Source: Channallabes apus
Taxonomy: Eukaryota; Chordata; Actinopteri; Siluriformes; Clariidae
NCBI GenBank assembly: GCA_030522415.1
Contig: CM060118.1
Coordinates: forward strand, 23,229,651 to 23,293,650
Length of the DNA: 64,000 bases
Direction of reading: 5' to 3'
Part shown: positions 47,475-56,575 of the stretch, piece after piece
Layout of the letters: every line of letters starts with the position of its first letter
How positions within the stretch are numbered: the stretch's first letter is position 1
Translations under genes and position numbers: made by a program
The notes under the pieces: model-generated
Database searches by the model: none
The model's input: the letters and a program-made list of their open reading frames with translations, nothing else
Told to the model about the DNA's origin: nothing

Positions 47475-48848
47475 ATGGCCGAGTTCAGTCTATCATGCCC
47501 GTGCGGTAACCGTCTTTCTCAAGACGATAGCCATAATCTCTGTTTTGAGTGTTTGGGTGAAAGCCACGCTCTCCTTGGACTTGAAGGAGAGTGTGAGCAC
47601 TGTGATAATCTCCAGATGAAAGTGCTACGAGCGCGTCTCGCGTTCTTTAGGGAGCCACGAGCCGCTCTGCACTCCTGGGGCTCACAGGTTGATTTGGCCG
47701 AGGCACGAGAGACGGAGCCCCTCCTCTCTCTCGTTTCCTCCCCCGATCTCTCTCTCTCCCCCCCCACTTCGCGAGCGCACTTCGGTGCTTCTCGGGAGTG
47801 TTTGAGGGAGACTCACTCGCTTGCTTCAGTTGAAATGGATGTAGCTACCTCAGAACGATCCTCTAGGGATGATAGAGAGTATGAGGAATTAATTGAGGTT
47901 ATAACACGCGCAGTTGAACGTTTACATATTGACTGGCCACAAGAGCAAGCTCATACAAAACGTTCCAAACTGGATGACAGATTTCTATCGGGTGGCCAGG
48001 AGATGGCGTCACAACGCCGTTCTCTCCCCTTTTTTGATGATCTCCACAACGAGTTATCTCGTTCATGGAGACGTCCCTTTTCTTCCCGTATTTTTGTACC
48101 TTCAACTTCATTTTATTCGAATATTGTTGATGCAAAAGCACAGGGTTATGTGATGATGCCCCAGATTGAGGAGACGCTCGCGGGCTATCTCGCTCCTGGA
48201 ACATCATCTTCATTAAAAAAGCCAACCCTTCCCTCCAAGGCATGTAGAACTTCTTCTACCCTGTTAGGGAAGGCGTTCCAAGCAGCTGGTCAGGCCGGCG
48301 CTTCCTTGCACACCATGGCGGTTTTGCAGGCGTATCAGGCCGACCTGCTGAATGATCTGAGCACGAGCGGCAATATGAATCAGGAAGCGTTCATAGAATT
48401 ACGCCGGGCTACTGATCTGTCCCTGCGTGCGACGAAACAGACAGCCCGTGCTATTGGCCGTTCTATGGCATCCCTGGTGTCTGCAGAGAGACACCTCTGG
48501 CTAAATCTAACTGGCATTAAGGACAAAGATCGGGCATTCCTTCTCGATGCTCCCATCTCACCCTCAGGCCTATTTGGCGAAGCTGTAAATACTGTCGCTA
48601 CCAGATTTAGAGAGGCCAGTCTCTATGAACAAGCTTTTGGGAAATTTATCCCACGCCGTGCCCAGGTGTCGAGGACATCGGCCACCCAACCTCGACCCGA
48701 TCTCAGTCTCGCTAGACGAGAGGCGCAGAAGGAAAGCGTCAGTAGCCGCGCACCCCCCCGTAAGGACTGGGGTACGGCTCGGCGCCCCCCTCAGGCCGCC
48801 CCCAAAAAAATAGACCGCTCTGTCTTCTTCGCGAAGAAGCGTCCCTGA
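47475..48848 (+). CDS. DIRS ORF1, capsid-like (gag) protein
   Basis: An uninterrupted frame of 457 codons. The N-terminus has a cysteine/histidine cluster (C8, C10, H20, C23, C26, H31, C40, H42, C43: CPCGNRLS, CFECLGESHA, ECEHC), possibly zinc-binding. A serine-rich middle and a helical second half (RRATDLSLRATKQTARAIG) follow, then a basic, proline-rich tail ending FFAKKRP. Position and character match the first ORF of fish DIRS elements, assumed to form the particle. The start follows an A-rich stretch at 47441-47461, inside the 5' leader. The stop lies 17 bases before the ORF2 start. No enzyme function is claimed. Confidence 0.85.
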   Translation: MAEFSLSCPCGNRLSQDDSHNLCFECLGESHALLGLEGECEHCDNLQMKVLRARLAFFREPRAALHSWGSQVDLAEARETEPLLSLVSSPDLSLSPPTSRAHFGASRECLRETHSLASVEMDVATSERSSRDDREYEELIEVITRAVERLHIDWPQEQAHTKRSKLDDRFLSGGQEMASQRRSLPFFDDLHNELSRSWRRPFSSRIFVPSTSFYSNIVDAKAQGYVMMPQIEETLAGYLAPGTSSSLKKPTLPSKACRTSSTLLGKAFQAAGQAGASLHTMAVLQAYQADLLNDLSTSGNMNQEAFIELRRATDLSLRATKQTARAIGRSMASLVSAERHLWLNLTGIKDKDRAFLLDAPISPSGLFGEAVNTVATRFREASLYEQAFGKFIPRRAQVSRTSATQPRPDLSLARREAQKESVSSRAPPRKDWGTARRPPQAAPKKIDRSVFFAKKRP

Positions 48849-48865
48849 TAGCAGAGCTCAGGACC

Positions 48866-50935
48866 GTGGGGGTGACCCCCCCTGGGGATGGGCACATAGG
48901 AGCATGCCCCCCTGGGCACCCCCAGGAGATCGATGTTCAGTTTCCGCCGCCTTTGGTGTTTCGGACAACACCGGTCTCCGACACGTTAGTCCTTCGGTCG
49001 CATCCTGCTATATTCCAGGACACCGAACCACTAACACCCCCCAGCCCAGTAGAAGTACTTGCACCCCTTTCGGAGAAGCTGGCAGCGTGGAAGCTACTGC
49101 CAGGCATATCCCCCTGGGTTTTAAAGACTGTAGAGAAAGGATACAGGATCCAGTTTGCATATCGCCCTCCGCGTTTCAACGGCGTGGTCTCCACTTCCGT
49201 GATACCGGAAAGGGCGCGTTTTCTGAGTTCCGAACTCCAGAAATTACTGCAGAAGGGAGCCATAGAACAGGTTCCTCCTCCAGACATGGAGTCAGGTTAC
49301 TACAGTCGGTACTTCCTGGTCCCCAAAAAGGACGGGGGTCTGCGTCCAATTCTGGATCTTCGCGGTTTGAACCGCTATCTCAAAAAATGCAACTTCAAAA
49401 TGTTGACCATAAAGACTATTGTTTCACAAATCCAACCACAGGATTGGTTTGTGACAGTAGATTTAAAGGACGCATATTTCCACATAGAAATTTTGCCACA
49501 GCACAGGAAGCTCCTGAGGTTCGCCTTTGGGGGAAAAGCCTACCAATTTCGGGTTCTTCCATTCGGTCTAGCCTTATCACCCCGCACATATACAAAATGC
49601 ATGGATGCAGTTCTGGCTCCTTTGAGACTCCAGGGCATCCGCATTCTGAATTACATAGACGACTGGCTAATACTGGCCCAGTCTCAGCAGCTAGCACTTC
49701 GACACCGAGATGTCGTCCTAGCTCACCTTCACTTGCTGGGATTGAGACTCAACGCCACGAAAAGCGTTCTCTTTCCAGCACAAGTGACAACCTACTTGGG
49801 CGTCAGGTGGAATTCGATCGCTATGCAGGCACATCTGTCTCCTGCTCGCGTCGAATCCATAAACAACGCTCTGAAGGAAATCAGACTAGACCAAGAAGTG
49901 ACTGTACATCACTTACAAAAATGTTTAGGCCTCATGGCAGCTGCGTCCATGGTGATACCCTTGGGTCTCCTGCACATGAGAGCGTTTCAGCTGTGGTTAA
50001 GAGCCAGGGGAGTTCACACGAGAACAAATCCCCGAAGGCGGATAAGGGTTACGCGCAAAGGACTTCGTACCCTTTCTATGTGGTTCAGACCCCGGTTTCT
50101 CGCCTTGGGTCCCACTCTAGGTCCGTCTTGTCGTCGCAAAATGCTAACGACAGACGCTTCCCTTACCGGCTGGGGCGCGGTCTTGGATGGCCGTCCAGCC
50201 CAAGGGGTCTGGAGAGGCCACCTTTTCGCATGGCACATCAATTGCCTCGAAATGATGGCTCTATTTTTAGCTCTACAGCATTTCCTCCAGCAGCTGAGAG
50301 GCTACCATGTCCTAGTGCGGGTGGACAGCACATCAGTAGTCTCCTATATAAATCGCCAGGGCGGCCTGCGCTCACGACGCTTGAACCAGCTAGCACATCA
50401 GGTTCTGCTCTGGGCTCAGGACAAGTTCCTGTCCCTCAGGGCGATTCACATTCCAGGGTACAGGAATGTGGGAGCAGACTTTCTGTCCAGACGAGCTGTG
50501 AATCACGGGGAATGGAAACTCCACCCCGAAGTAGTCACTCAAATCTGGGAGAGATTCTCTACAGCGGAGGTGGACCTCTTTGCCTCACAGGAGACTGCAC
50601 AATGTCCCCTCTACTACTCTCTGACTCATCCAGCTCCCCTGGGTCTGGACGCGATGGCCCATACGTGGCCCAATCTACGCCTCTATGCGTACCCTCCGAT
50701 AGCTCTGCTCCCGGGAGTCCTGGCGAGGGTCCGTCAACACGGTTTGCGCCTCTTATTGATAGCGCCCCGTTGGCCGGCCCGAGTATGGTTCTCAGAAATA
50801 ATATCACTCCTCGACGGCTCACCTTGGATGATTCCAGTGAGGAGGGATCTTCTATCTCAGGCGCAGGGGACAATATTTCATCCCCGGCCCGAGCTTTGGA
50901 ACCTTCACGCTTGGCCCCTGAACGGGACCAATTGA
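48866..50935 (+). CDS. DIRS ORF2: reverse transcriptase, RNase H and methylase-like domain
   Basis: An uninterrupted frame of 689 codons. RT motifs in order: YFLVPKKDGGLRPILDLRGL, the catalytic VDLKDAYFH (D199), FRVLPFGLALSPR, and the catalytic YIDDW (D265, D266). RNase H follows: TTDASLTGWGAV (D430), LEMMALFLALQ, RVDSTSVVSYI and GADFLSRR. The last 150 residues (EVDLFASQETAQCPLYY, then RLYAYPPIALLPGVL and IAPRWPARVWF) correspond to the methyltransferase-like region known downstream of RNase H in DIRS elements; its catalytic motif is not clear to me. It copies the RNA into DNA. The tyrosine recombinase frame overlaps it in the -1 register. Confidence 0.93.
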   Translation: MGVTPPGDGHIGACPPGHPQEIDVQFPPPLVFRTTPVSDTLVLRSHPAIFQDTEPLTPPSPVEVLAPLSEKLAAWKLLPGISPWVLKTVEKGYRIQFAYRPPRFNGVVSTSVIPERARFLSSELQKLLQKGAIEQVPPPDMESGYYSRYFLVPKKDGGLRPILDLRGLNRYLKKCNFKMLTIKTIVSQIQPQDWFVTVDLKDAYFHIEILPQHRKLLRFAFGGKAYQFRVLPFGLALSPRTYTKCMDAVLAPLRLQGIRILNYIDDWLILAQSQQLALRHRDVVLAHLHLLGLRLNATKSVLFPAQVTTYLGVRWNSIAMQAHLSPARVESINNALKEIRLDQEVTVHHLQKCLGLMAAASMVIPLGLLHMRAFQLWLRARGVHTRTNPRRRIRVTRKGLRTLSMWFRPRFLALGPTLGPSCRRKMLTTDASLTGWGAVLDGRPAQGVWRGHLFAWHINCLEMMALFLALQHFLQQLRGYHVLVRVDSTSVVSYINRQGGLRSRRLNQLAHQVLLWAQDKFLSLRAIHIPGYRNVGADFLSRRAVNHGEWKLHPEVVTQIWERFSTAEVDLFASQETAQCPLYYSLTHPAPLGLDAMAHTWPNLRLYAYPPIALLPGVLARVRQHGLRLLLIAPRWPARVWFSEIISLLDGSPWMIPVRRDLLSQAQGTIFHPRPELWNLHAWPLNGTN

Positions 50936-51954
50936 GTCAAGCCGGCCTTTCAGCCGGCGTAATTGACACCATCCTAAGTGCTAGGGCTCCCTCCACTAGA
51001 AGGATTTATGCCTTCAAATGGAAGGTATTCGAGAGCTGGTGCATGGCTAAGCAGGTGGACCCAGTCCACTGCCGAATTGTTTCAGTGCTAGAATTCCTGC
51101 AAGAGAAATTGTCCTCGGGCTTGTGCCCTAGTACCCTCAGAACGTACGTGGCCGCTATTTCAGCCTGCCACGTCCTGTCTGAAGGGGCTACTGTAGGAAA
51201 TCACCCTTTAGTTGCCCGTTTCATTCGTGGAGCTAAACGGTTGAGGCCACCCACTAGAGTCACGGCTCCCTCTTGGGATTTATCTATCGTGCTCGAAGGT
51301 TTGATCGAGACTCCTTTTGAACCGCTAGAGTCAGCGCCCGACAGGCTTCTGACTCTCAAGATGGTTCTTCTTATGGCCATCACCTCTCTAAAGAGGATCG
51401 GAGACCTGCGTGCATTGTCAGTCTCCCCATCCTGCCTGGACTTTGCCCCTGGGCTAGTCAAGGCCATTCTGCATCCTCACCCAAACTATCTACCGAAAGT
51501 TCCTTTCTCTACCATGCACCCTGTCATCCTGGAAGCCTTCTGTCCTCCGCCCTTTGCGGATTCGGAGCAGGAGAAACTTCACCTACTGTGCCCAGTACGT
51601 GCTCTTCAGGCTTATGTCCACCGCACCAGCCAGTGGCGTAAGTCAGAGCAACTCTTTATATGTTATGGAGGCCGCAACCGGGGGGCGGCCGCCACCACAC
51701 ATACTCTGTCACACTGGGTGAGAGATGCTATTGCCCTCTCCTATGAGGCGCGTGGACACACTTCGCCCCTAGGAGTCAGGGCTCATTCAACCAGAGGGGT
51801 CGCCTCATCTATTGCTCTTGCAAGAGGTACTCCCCTGCAACAAGTGTGTGACGCAGCGGGTTGGTCCTCTCCGCACACATTTATGAGATTTTATAGTCTG
51901 GATGTCCATGCCACCCCAGGCTCACGAGTCCTCGGTTCAGCTTCCCGGACATGA
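50785..51954 (+). CDS. DIRS ORF3: tyrosine recombinase
   Basis: The frame contains all four catalytic residues of tyrosine recombinases. Counted in the whole open frame from 48904 they are R831 (SLKRIGDLRAL), H961 and R964 (RAHSTRGVA) and the nucleophile Y997 (FMRFYSLD). The N-terminal core-binding part begins near VIDTILSARAPSTRRIYAFK. I place the start at the ATG at 50785, close to the domain; the same frame is open back to 48904, so entry by -1 frameshifting from ORF2 or an earlier start is also possible. The enzyme would integrate the circular DNA at a short GTT-containing site. It ends about 80 bases before the internal complementary region. Confidence 0.9.
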   Translation: MVLRNNITPRRLTLDDSSEEGSSISGAGDNISSPARALEPSRLAPERDQLSQAGLSAGVIDTILSARAPSTRRIYAFKWKVFESWCMAKQVDPVHCRIVSVLEFLQEKLSSGLCPSTLRTYVAAISACHVLSEGATVGNHPLVARFIRGAKRLRPPTRVTAPSWDLSIVLEGLIETPFEPLESAPDRLLTLKMVLLMAITSLKRIGDLRALSVSPSCLDFAPGLVKAILHPHPNYLPKVPFSTMHPVILEAFCPPPFADSEQEKLHLLCPVRALQAYVHRTSQWRKSEQLFICYGGRNRGAAATTHTLSHWVRDAIALSYEARGHTSPLGVRAHSTRGVASSIALARGTPLQQVCDAAGWSSPHTFMRFYSLDVHATPGSRVLGSASRT

Positions 51955-52038
51955 ATCTGAGACCTTCTCGGCCTTGTGCGCACACGCTACACAACCTTGG
52001 GGTCCAGACACCTGTAGTGCGGCGGCGTTGGTATTCTC

Positions 52039-52147
52039 GTTCCCATAAGCGTTCTAACGCAGCATTGAGTGAAGCCTCGAAAAGGGAACGTCTCGGGTTA
52101 CTTTGCAGTAACCCTGTTCCCTGAGAGGCGGGAACGAGATGCTGCGT
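52039..52147. repeat. internal complementary region of DIRS
   Basis: The left half, 52039-52089, is the exact reverse complement of the left terminus 47162-47212 (51 bases). The right half, 52087-52147, is the exact reverse complement of the right terminus 52353-52413 (61 bases). The halves share AAC, the complement of the GTT found at both ends. In DIRS elements this region is the template that joins the two ends when the circle is made. Confidence 0.94.
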
Positions 52148-52196
52148 CCGAACGCCGCACTACCATGTGACCGGACGTCCATTCAGACAAATAATC

Positions 52197-52413
52197 TGAG
52201 GTTTTGTTGCCGGCTTTCCGGTATTTATAACCTCCACCTGATCTAATCAGATGACGTCACCTGACCGAGGTTATATGTAGCCAGATAATGGCGTTTTTCC
52301 ACACATGCTTCATGGCCGGCAATGCGACAAGATAGTTCCCATAAGCGTTCTAACGCAGCATCTCGTTCCCGCCTCTCAGGGAACAGGGTTACTGCAAAGT
52401 AACCCGAGACGTT
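52197..52413 (-). repeat. right inverted terminal repeat of DIRS
   Basis: Inverted partner of 47189-47350 plus about 55 extra outer bases that pair with the internal complementary region. It contains the inverted TATA (52222-52229) and CRE-like TGACGTCA (52252-52259). Confidence 0.94.
52222..52259 (-). promoter_or_regulatory. inward-facing promoter in the right DIRS repeat
   Basis: Mirror image of the left promoter; it points leftward into the ORFs and could make an antisense transcript, as reported for the original slime-mould DIRS-1. Confidence 0.5.
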
Positions 52414-53204
52414 CAGTGCACAGAGTAGTTCATACATAAATGCTTACGCACGTGATGACATGCGTTTTTGATTAAATTTATGAAAATGCTAATAAATACA
52501 ATCAACTCTTCTAATAACATTTAACGTCCACAGTGTAGTTGTAGTGATGCGGTAGCGTAAATCGATAGGCTCTGAACTTTTTTTTTGCTTGCCTGACAAA
52601 AATAGAAATAAAAAAAGAAGTTAACGACACATTCCTTTACAAAATAAACTTAACGTTTCTAGAGAACTCTTCTAGCTAGCGATGGTAATATTAATGTTTT
52701 TCTATCAGCAAAGACAACTGAGCACTTCATGTTCAAAGTTAATTTTGCTTCACACGCACTTTGATAGCAATGCTGTGTCTGCCAAACTACAAATACTCTC
52801 TAGAAAGCAAAGGCAAATAAGGCTAACAAACTTCAGCATATATCAACATTAACATGACAATAACGATCTACCTTTTAGTTTAGGCTGCTTTCTTAAATGG
52901 CGCGCACCGCATTTCTCCTCCTCGCCTGAAGCAACAGATAAATAAAGTTAACTACACATCCCTTTACAAAATAGCTGAACATAATGTTTAGAGGAATATC
53001 CTGATAAAATTTATCAAAAGAAATAATTAATTTATATAATTAATAATTCATTATTAAAAGAAATAATGACTACTTATGGAAGTAAATTTAATTGAACTTA
53101 TCAAAAAAAATCGAATGCCGTTTATCTTCAGCTGTTGTCGCTGTGCTTCAGTCCACCAGATTTCAAACCATATCAACATAATGCCACAGCACAGTAAATT
53201 CTTG
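52414..53204. other. intergenic, nothing recognised
   Basis: Two similar phrases, gttaacgacacattccttta (near 52620) and gttaactacacatcccttta (near 52948), suggest an old local duplication of about 330-bp spacing. Confidence 0.45.
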
Positions 53205-53350
53205 TAAAAATATTTAAGATACAGTGAAAGCACCTCCTACCTGTAAATTAATTACAGCTAACAGAGAAATATACAGTTAACACTTGTAAAATGGCAAAAC
53301 AGTAAGTTTCTGTATAATTTTGCTGTAAAAAAAAACAGCAATTTGTTACA
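53205..53350. repeat. CTGTAAA-rich repeat fragment
   Basis: ctgtaaattaattacagcta, acagtaagtttctgtataat and gctgtaaaaaaaaacagc resemble 46155-46510. Possibly the other side of the same decayed DNA element. Confidence 0.35.
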
Positions 53351-54809
53351 TTGACAATGGTATTTGTTTAGCTACCACATTGCATATTGCACAATGGTCC
53401 AGTCCTTTTACAGATCATCACAAATAGGGCTAATGGGCACAGTGGATGATGGGCTCATTAGCTGACATGATGCATACATGATGCAAACCAAGAGATAGTT
53501 TAGTGTCTTGTCATGTCCTAGAGACTGTGTAAACACCTCCTCGAAATCCCCAGCTTTTCCACTGCACCAGTAATCCTGCCCTCACTTCCCTGGTGAAGAG
53601 AAAAAGGGAGTTAGATAAGACATCAAGGTGGGAAGGGACACTACTGAAGGAAAATACAGAAAGGTACGCAAACATGTTCAAGGAGCTGGTTTCAGGCAAA
53701 CAGGTACCTGATAATTACCTGTCTGTGGCAGGACCTAGAAGAATGCTTCCTTCTCTTCTTTATTCTATCACACACTCTGCCATGTATGCAGGTTTCATCT
53801 CTCAAATCAGTCAAAATGGCTTGTTTGATTCATTTTTATGTCCATTGCAGTTGAATTCCAAAATTTAACCCATATGGCTAATAAATACACTGAAACCTTT
53901 TGGTAACCAGTATTTCACTGTATTTGTTTACAGTATTTTTTATTTACCACTGAGTTATCCCATCCAAAACAACAATTATGAAAAAAAAGAAGTTATTTTT
54001 GTATGTTGAATTCTCAGAACAAAATAGGACATTGCTTTATAACACTGTCAATGGCTATGGCATTACAGTTGGCTCAGGTTTTAAGACTTGGTAAGATGAA
54101 GAGAGTAAAGTGGGGCATACAGCTGGTATTTCTGGCAGTAGGATTCTTCCAAGCTGTAATATAATTTGAGTTGCTACACTCATACAGTATTATGTGAGCC
54201 TGATGTTTTTGGTGCAACAGCAAGAAAAATTAGTATGGGGCATTTGTCCAAAACATTTCCAGAGTTATCTCCTACGATCAAATCCCTCATTTTGCGCCTT
54301 GACATTTTTCTAGTTCAACGCTAAGGTGCTCCTGCTAGCCTCTTTTGCCTGGCTGAGATTCCAGAATCTGTAGCACAAATTTTCATGGTATCAGATGATG
54401 TAATAAATAAAATGTGAACAGAGAACTGAACTGTTTTTCAATGCATTCAGATTTTTCATATAACAAAATTTTGCATAGACTCATAATCAGATCAGGAAGC
54501 TTTATAGATCGGTGCATACACATATCATAACAAAATAATCCATAAAGTTTTCCTTAATTAATTAATAAATTACTCAGTAAATAAGGATACATAGTACAAA
54601 ATCCAAAGTAAGATCCATAGCAGAGCAAAACAGAATGATATGCTAGGCAAAGTGGGAGACAATGAGAAAATAGAACACGCAGAAGAGATGGAACTGGGCA
54701 CTGGGACATGAATGGGAGACATAACCCAAAGCCAGGATATGTCGAGTTATATTGACGGTATAGCGCACAGATACAGCAGAGATTGCTTGATGGTCATACT
54801 ATCTGGTAG
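53351..54809. other. intergenic, nothing recognised
   Basis: A 91-codon frame at 53593-53868 shows no recognised domain. No other feature is supported. Confidence 0.45.
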
Positions 54810-55045
54810 CACCCAAATAAAGATGGGTTCTCTGTCACCTCTCAAGGTTTTATCATTTTGTCTTCTCAAAATTGGTTTTTCCTTGCCACCATCGTACCTG
54901 ACTTATTCCCCAGGGAAAATATGCTAGTGAGAAGTTACACTACTGTTCTATTTTATTTCTATGATCATTGTTATTTCTGTAAAACTGTTTTGGGACCATG
55001 CCTATTGTTAAAAACACTAAACTGAATTGAAGTAATAAGGGAATA
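54810..55045 (+). repeat. dispersed repeat with LINE-like 3' tail
   Basis: gggttctctgtcacctctca, tttttccttgccaccatcg and gttaaaaacactaaactgaa match a 3' phrase I recall from many teleost repeats (originally aagcgctatataaataaa-type). Family not settled. Confidence 0.4.
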
Positions 55046-55623
55046 AGGGAAGAGGAGCTCTGGCTTTAGGCACTCCTCAACATCCTGCATGACCAGATGA
55101 CTCACATGAAGGGAAATAAGTTTTTCCTGAACTGACTGCCACATTGGCTGCAGCCTCCTCTTGGAGGTTTCTTGTTGAAAGACAGATTTCTCATATGCTT
55201 TCATGTTTGAAAATGCTATCAGGGATGTTCTCTAACATATTAGAGAGGAACTGGATTTCAAAGCTTTTAGCTTGGGCTAAGGATTATTCTTTTTCTGCAG
55301 AAAGAAACCCTTTTGTCACATTGAAAAGAGTGGGGCATACAGTACATGAACTGTTACTCTTTGATATTCTATAGTGGTTTAAAAAGGATATTGCATTGTA
55401 CACTCTTTAAAACCACTACAGGATAAGAGTGTGCGTAATAGCCTCTCTCCATTTGTTGAGAAGTATGTGTGTACTGCCACCAGATCCTGATGCACATCTA
55501 ATGCTGTGGCTCCTCTCTCCTTGTAAACCTGATTGACTCATCCTGATCCTCATTTGAAACCTCTTCTGATGTTTTCTGATGTGGATGAATGGTAACACAG
55601 ACTGCTTTTTGACAATGTTCCTT
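55046..55623. other. intergenic, nothing recognised
   Basis: No supported feature. Confidence 0.45.
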
Positions 55624-55628
55624 GATAA

Positions 55629-55884
55629 TGTCACACACACTCGCTCCGCGACCGGCACTAGGACGCGGAAGTAGTAGGGTCGCAGAACAGGAAGCATAAA
55701 AGCAAACAAGATGGCGCTTCACATCTGTCAGTCATTTAGTTTGCCCATGTTGGTTCAGGCCGTTCGTCAACCATTTCGTGAGTACTCACTTTCTTGGGTT
55801 TACTTTCTGATTCGAGTGCGTGTTTATAGGACGCGGGTTAAATTTGTGTTTTTCCCTTGCTCTCATTCTGTGAGAGTCGTGACA
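55629..55884 (+). repeat. 5' LTR of second chromovirus, deleted
   Basis: 256 bp, starting tgtcacacacactcgctcc and ending gtcgtgaca. It jumps from gtgagagtc directly to gtgaca, omitting 113 bp present at 59275-59390. A TATA-like cataaaag (55694-55701) precedes tcagtcatt (55728-55736), which is complementary to aatgactga just inside the LTR (55886-55894), the same self-priming layout as in the other copy. Confidence 0.9.
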
Positions 55885-55886
55885 GA

Positions 55887-56575
55887 ATGACTGAGCCATG
55901 AGCGATAAACCCAGCGAATCACTAGCACCTCTGCGATGTGGTGAACCGGCACGCCGAGCTAATCGACAAGCTAACCGGAGAGCTCGTTGCTCTTCGCCGG
56001 AGCATCCAAGACGTCGCGGCCTTGCGCCGTGAGGTGGCAGGAGAACGTGGATCTTCGCGAGGCTGTCGCTAGCTTACATTTGAACATCCTGCTGGTGAGG
56101 TGGAAACCGATACTAAACTATACCGCCTGTGGCAGGGAGGGTTGTCCGTGAGTCGCTACACAGCAGAATTTAGAACTTTGGCCGTTCAAACCACCTGGGG
56201 AGATGCCGCCCTCCGGACAACCTATTACGAGGGACTAGCCGGCCGCATCAAAGACGAGCTAGCAGGACGAGAACTTCCCGCTACACTGGAGGGCCTTATC
56301 CAATTAGCCCTTGATCGACCAACACCTGTTGTCTCAAACCAGTCCCTCGAACCCTGCCATCCGCCATACCACCAATGTCTCATGCTGCACCTCAACACTC
56401 TAACCTCCTCGCACAGACCCCAATTTCTGAAGCATGATCCTCCATCACCACTTCCATCCCTGGACATGTCGGTTCTCCACCTCCCGCCGTGGTTAACACC
56501 GGAGCCGGGGAACCCATGCAATTAGGACGTGCCTCCCTAACCGCAGTTGAGCGCGACCAGGCGCTCCACAAATGA
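55887..56575 (+). pseudogene. gag remnant
   Basis: The start codon at 55887 is followed after three codons by a stop. A clear capsid-like stretch runs 56100-56310 (DTKLYRLWQGGLSVSRYTAE, ELAGRELPATLEGLIQLAL). The zinc-knuckle end is lost through frame changes near 56540-56575. Confidence 0.85.

Larger units (their letters stand above)
47162..52413 (+). mobile_element. DIRS1-type tyrosine-recombinase retrotransposon, apparently intact
   Basis: A 5,252-bp element bounded by GTT on both sides (47162-47164 and 52411-52413). It has inverted terminal repeats rather than direct LTRs, an internal complementary region near the right end, and three long plus-strand ORFs without internal stops: capsid-like, RT/RNase H and tyrosine recombinase. 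This set is diagnostic of DIRS elements, which move through a circular DNA integrated by a recombinase instead of an integrase, without duplicating the target. The about 162-bp core of the inverted repeats appears identical between ends and all catalytic residues I checked are present, so the copy looks young. Confidence 0.96.

Noticed and set aside
47914..48153. Frames overlapping DIRS ORF1 in other registers and on the minus strand.
   Set aside because: Shadows of the real ORF1, which has the length, position and cysteine cluster expected of the family.
46155..53350. One large DNA transposon spanning both CTGTAAA-rich segments and interrupted by the DIRS element.
   Set aside because: The segments share motifs, but the outer ends do not form a matching inverted repeat and no target duplication was found.
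53593..53868. A 91-codon open frame that could be a host exon.
   Set aside because: No recognisable domain, no convincing splice context and no matching neighbour exons.
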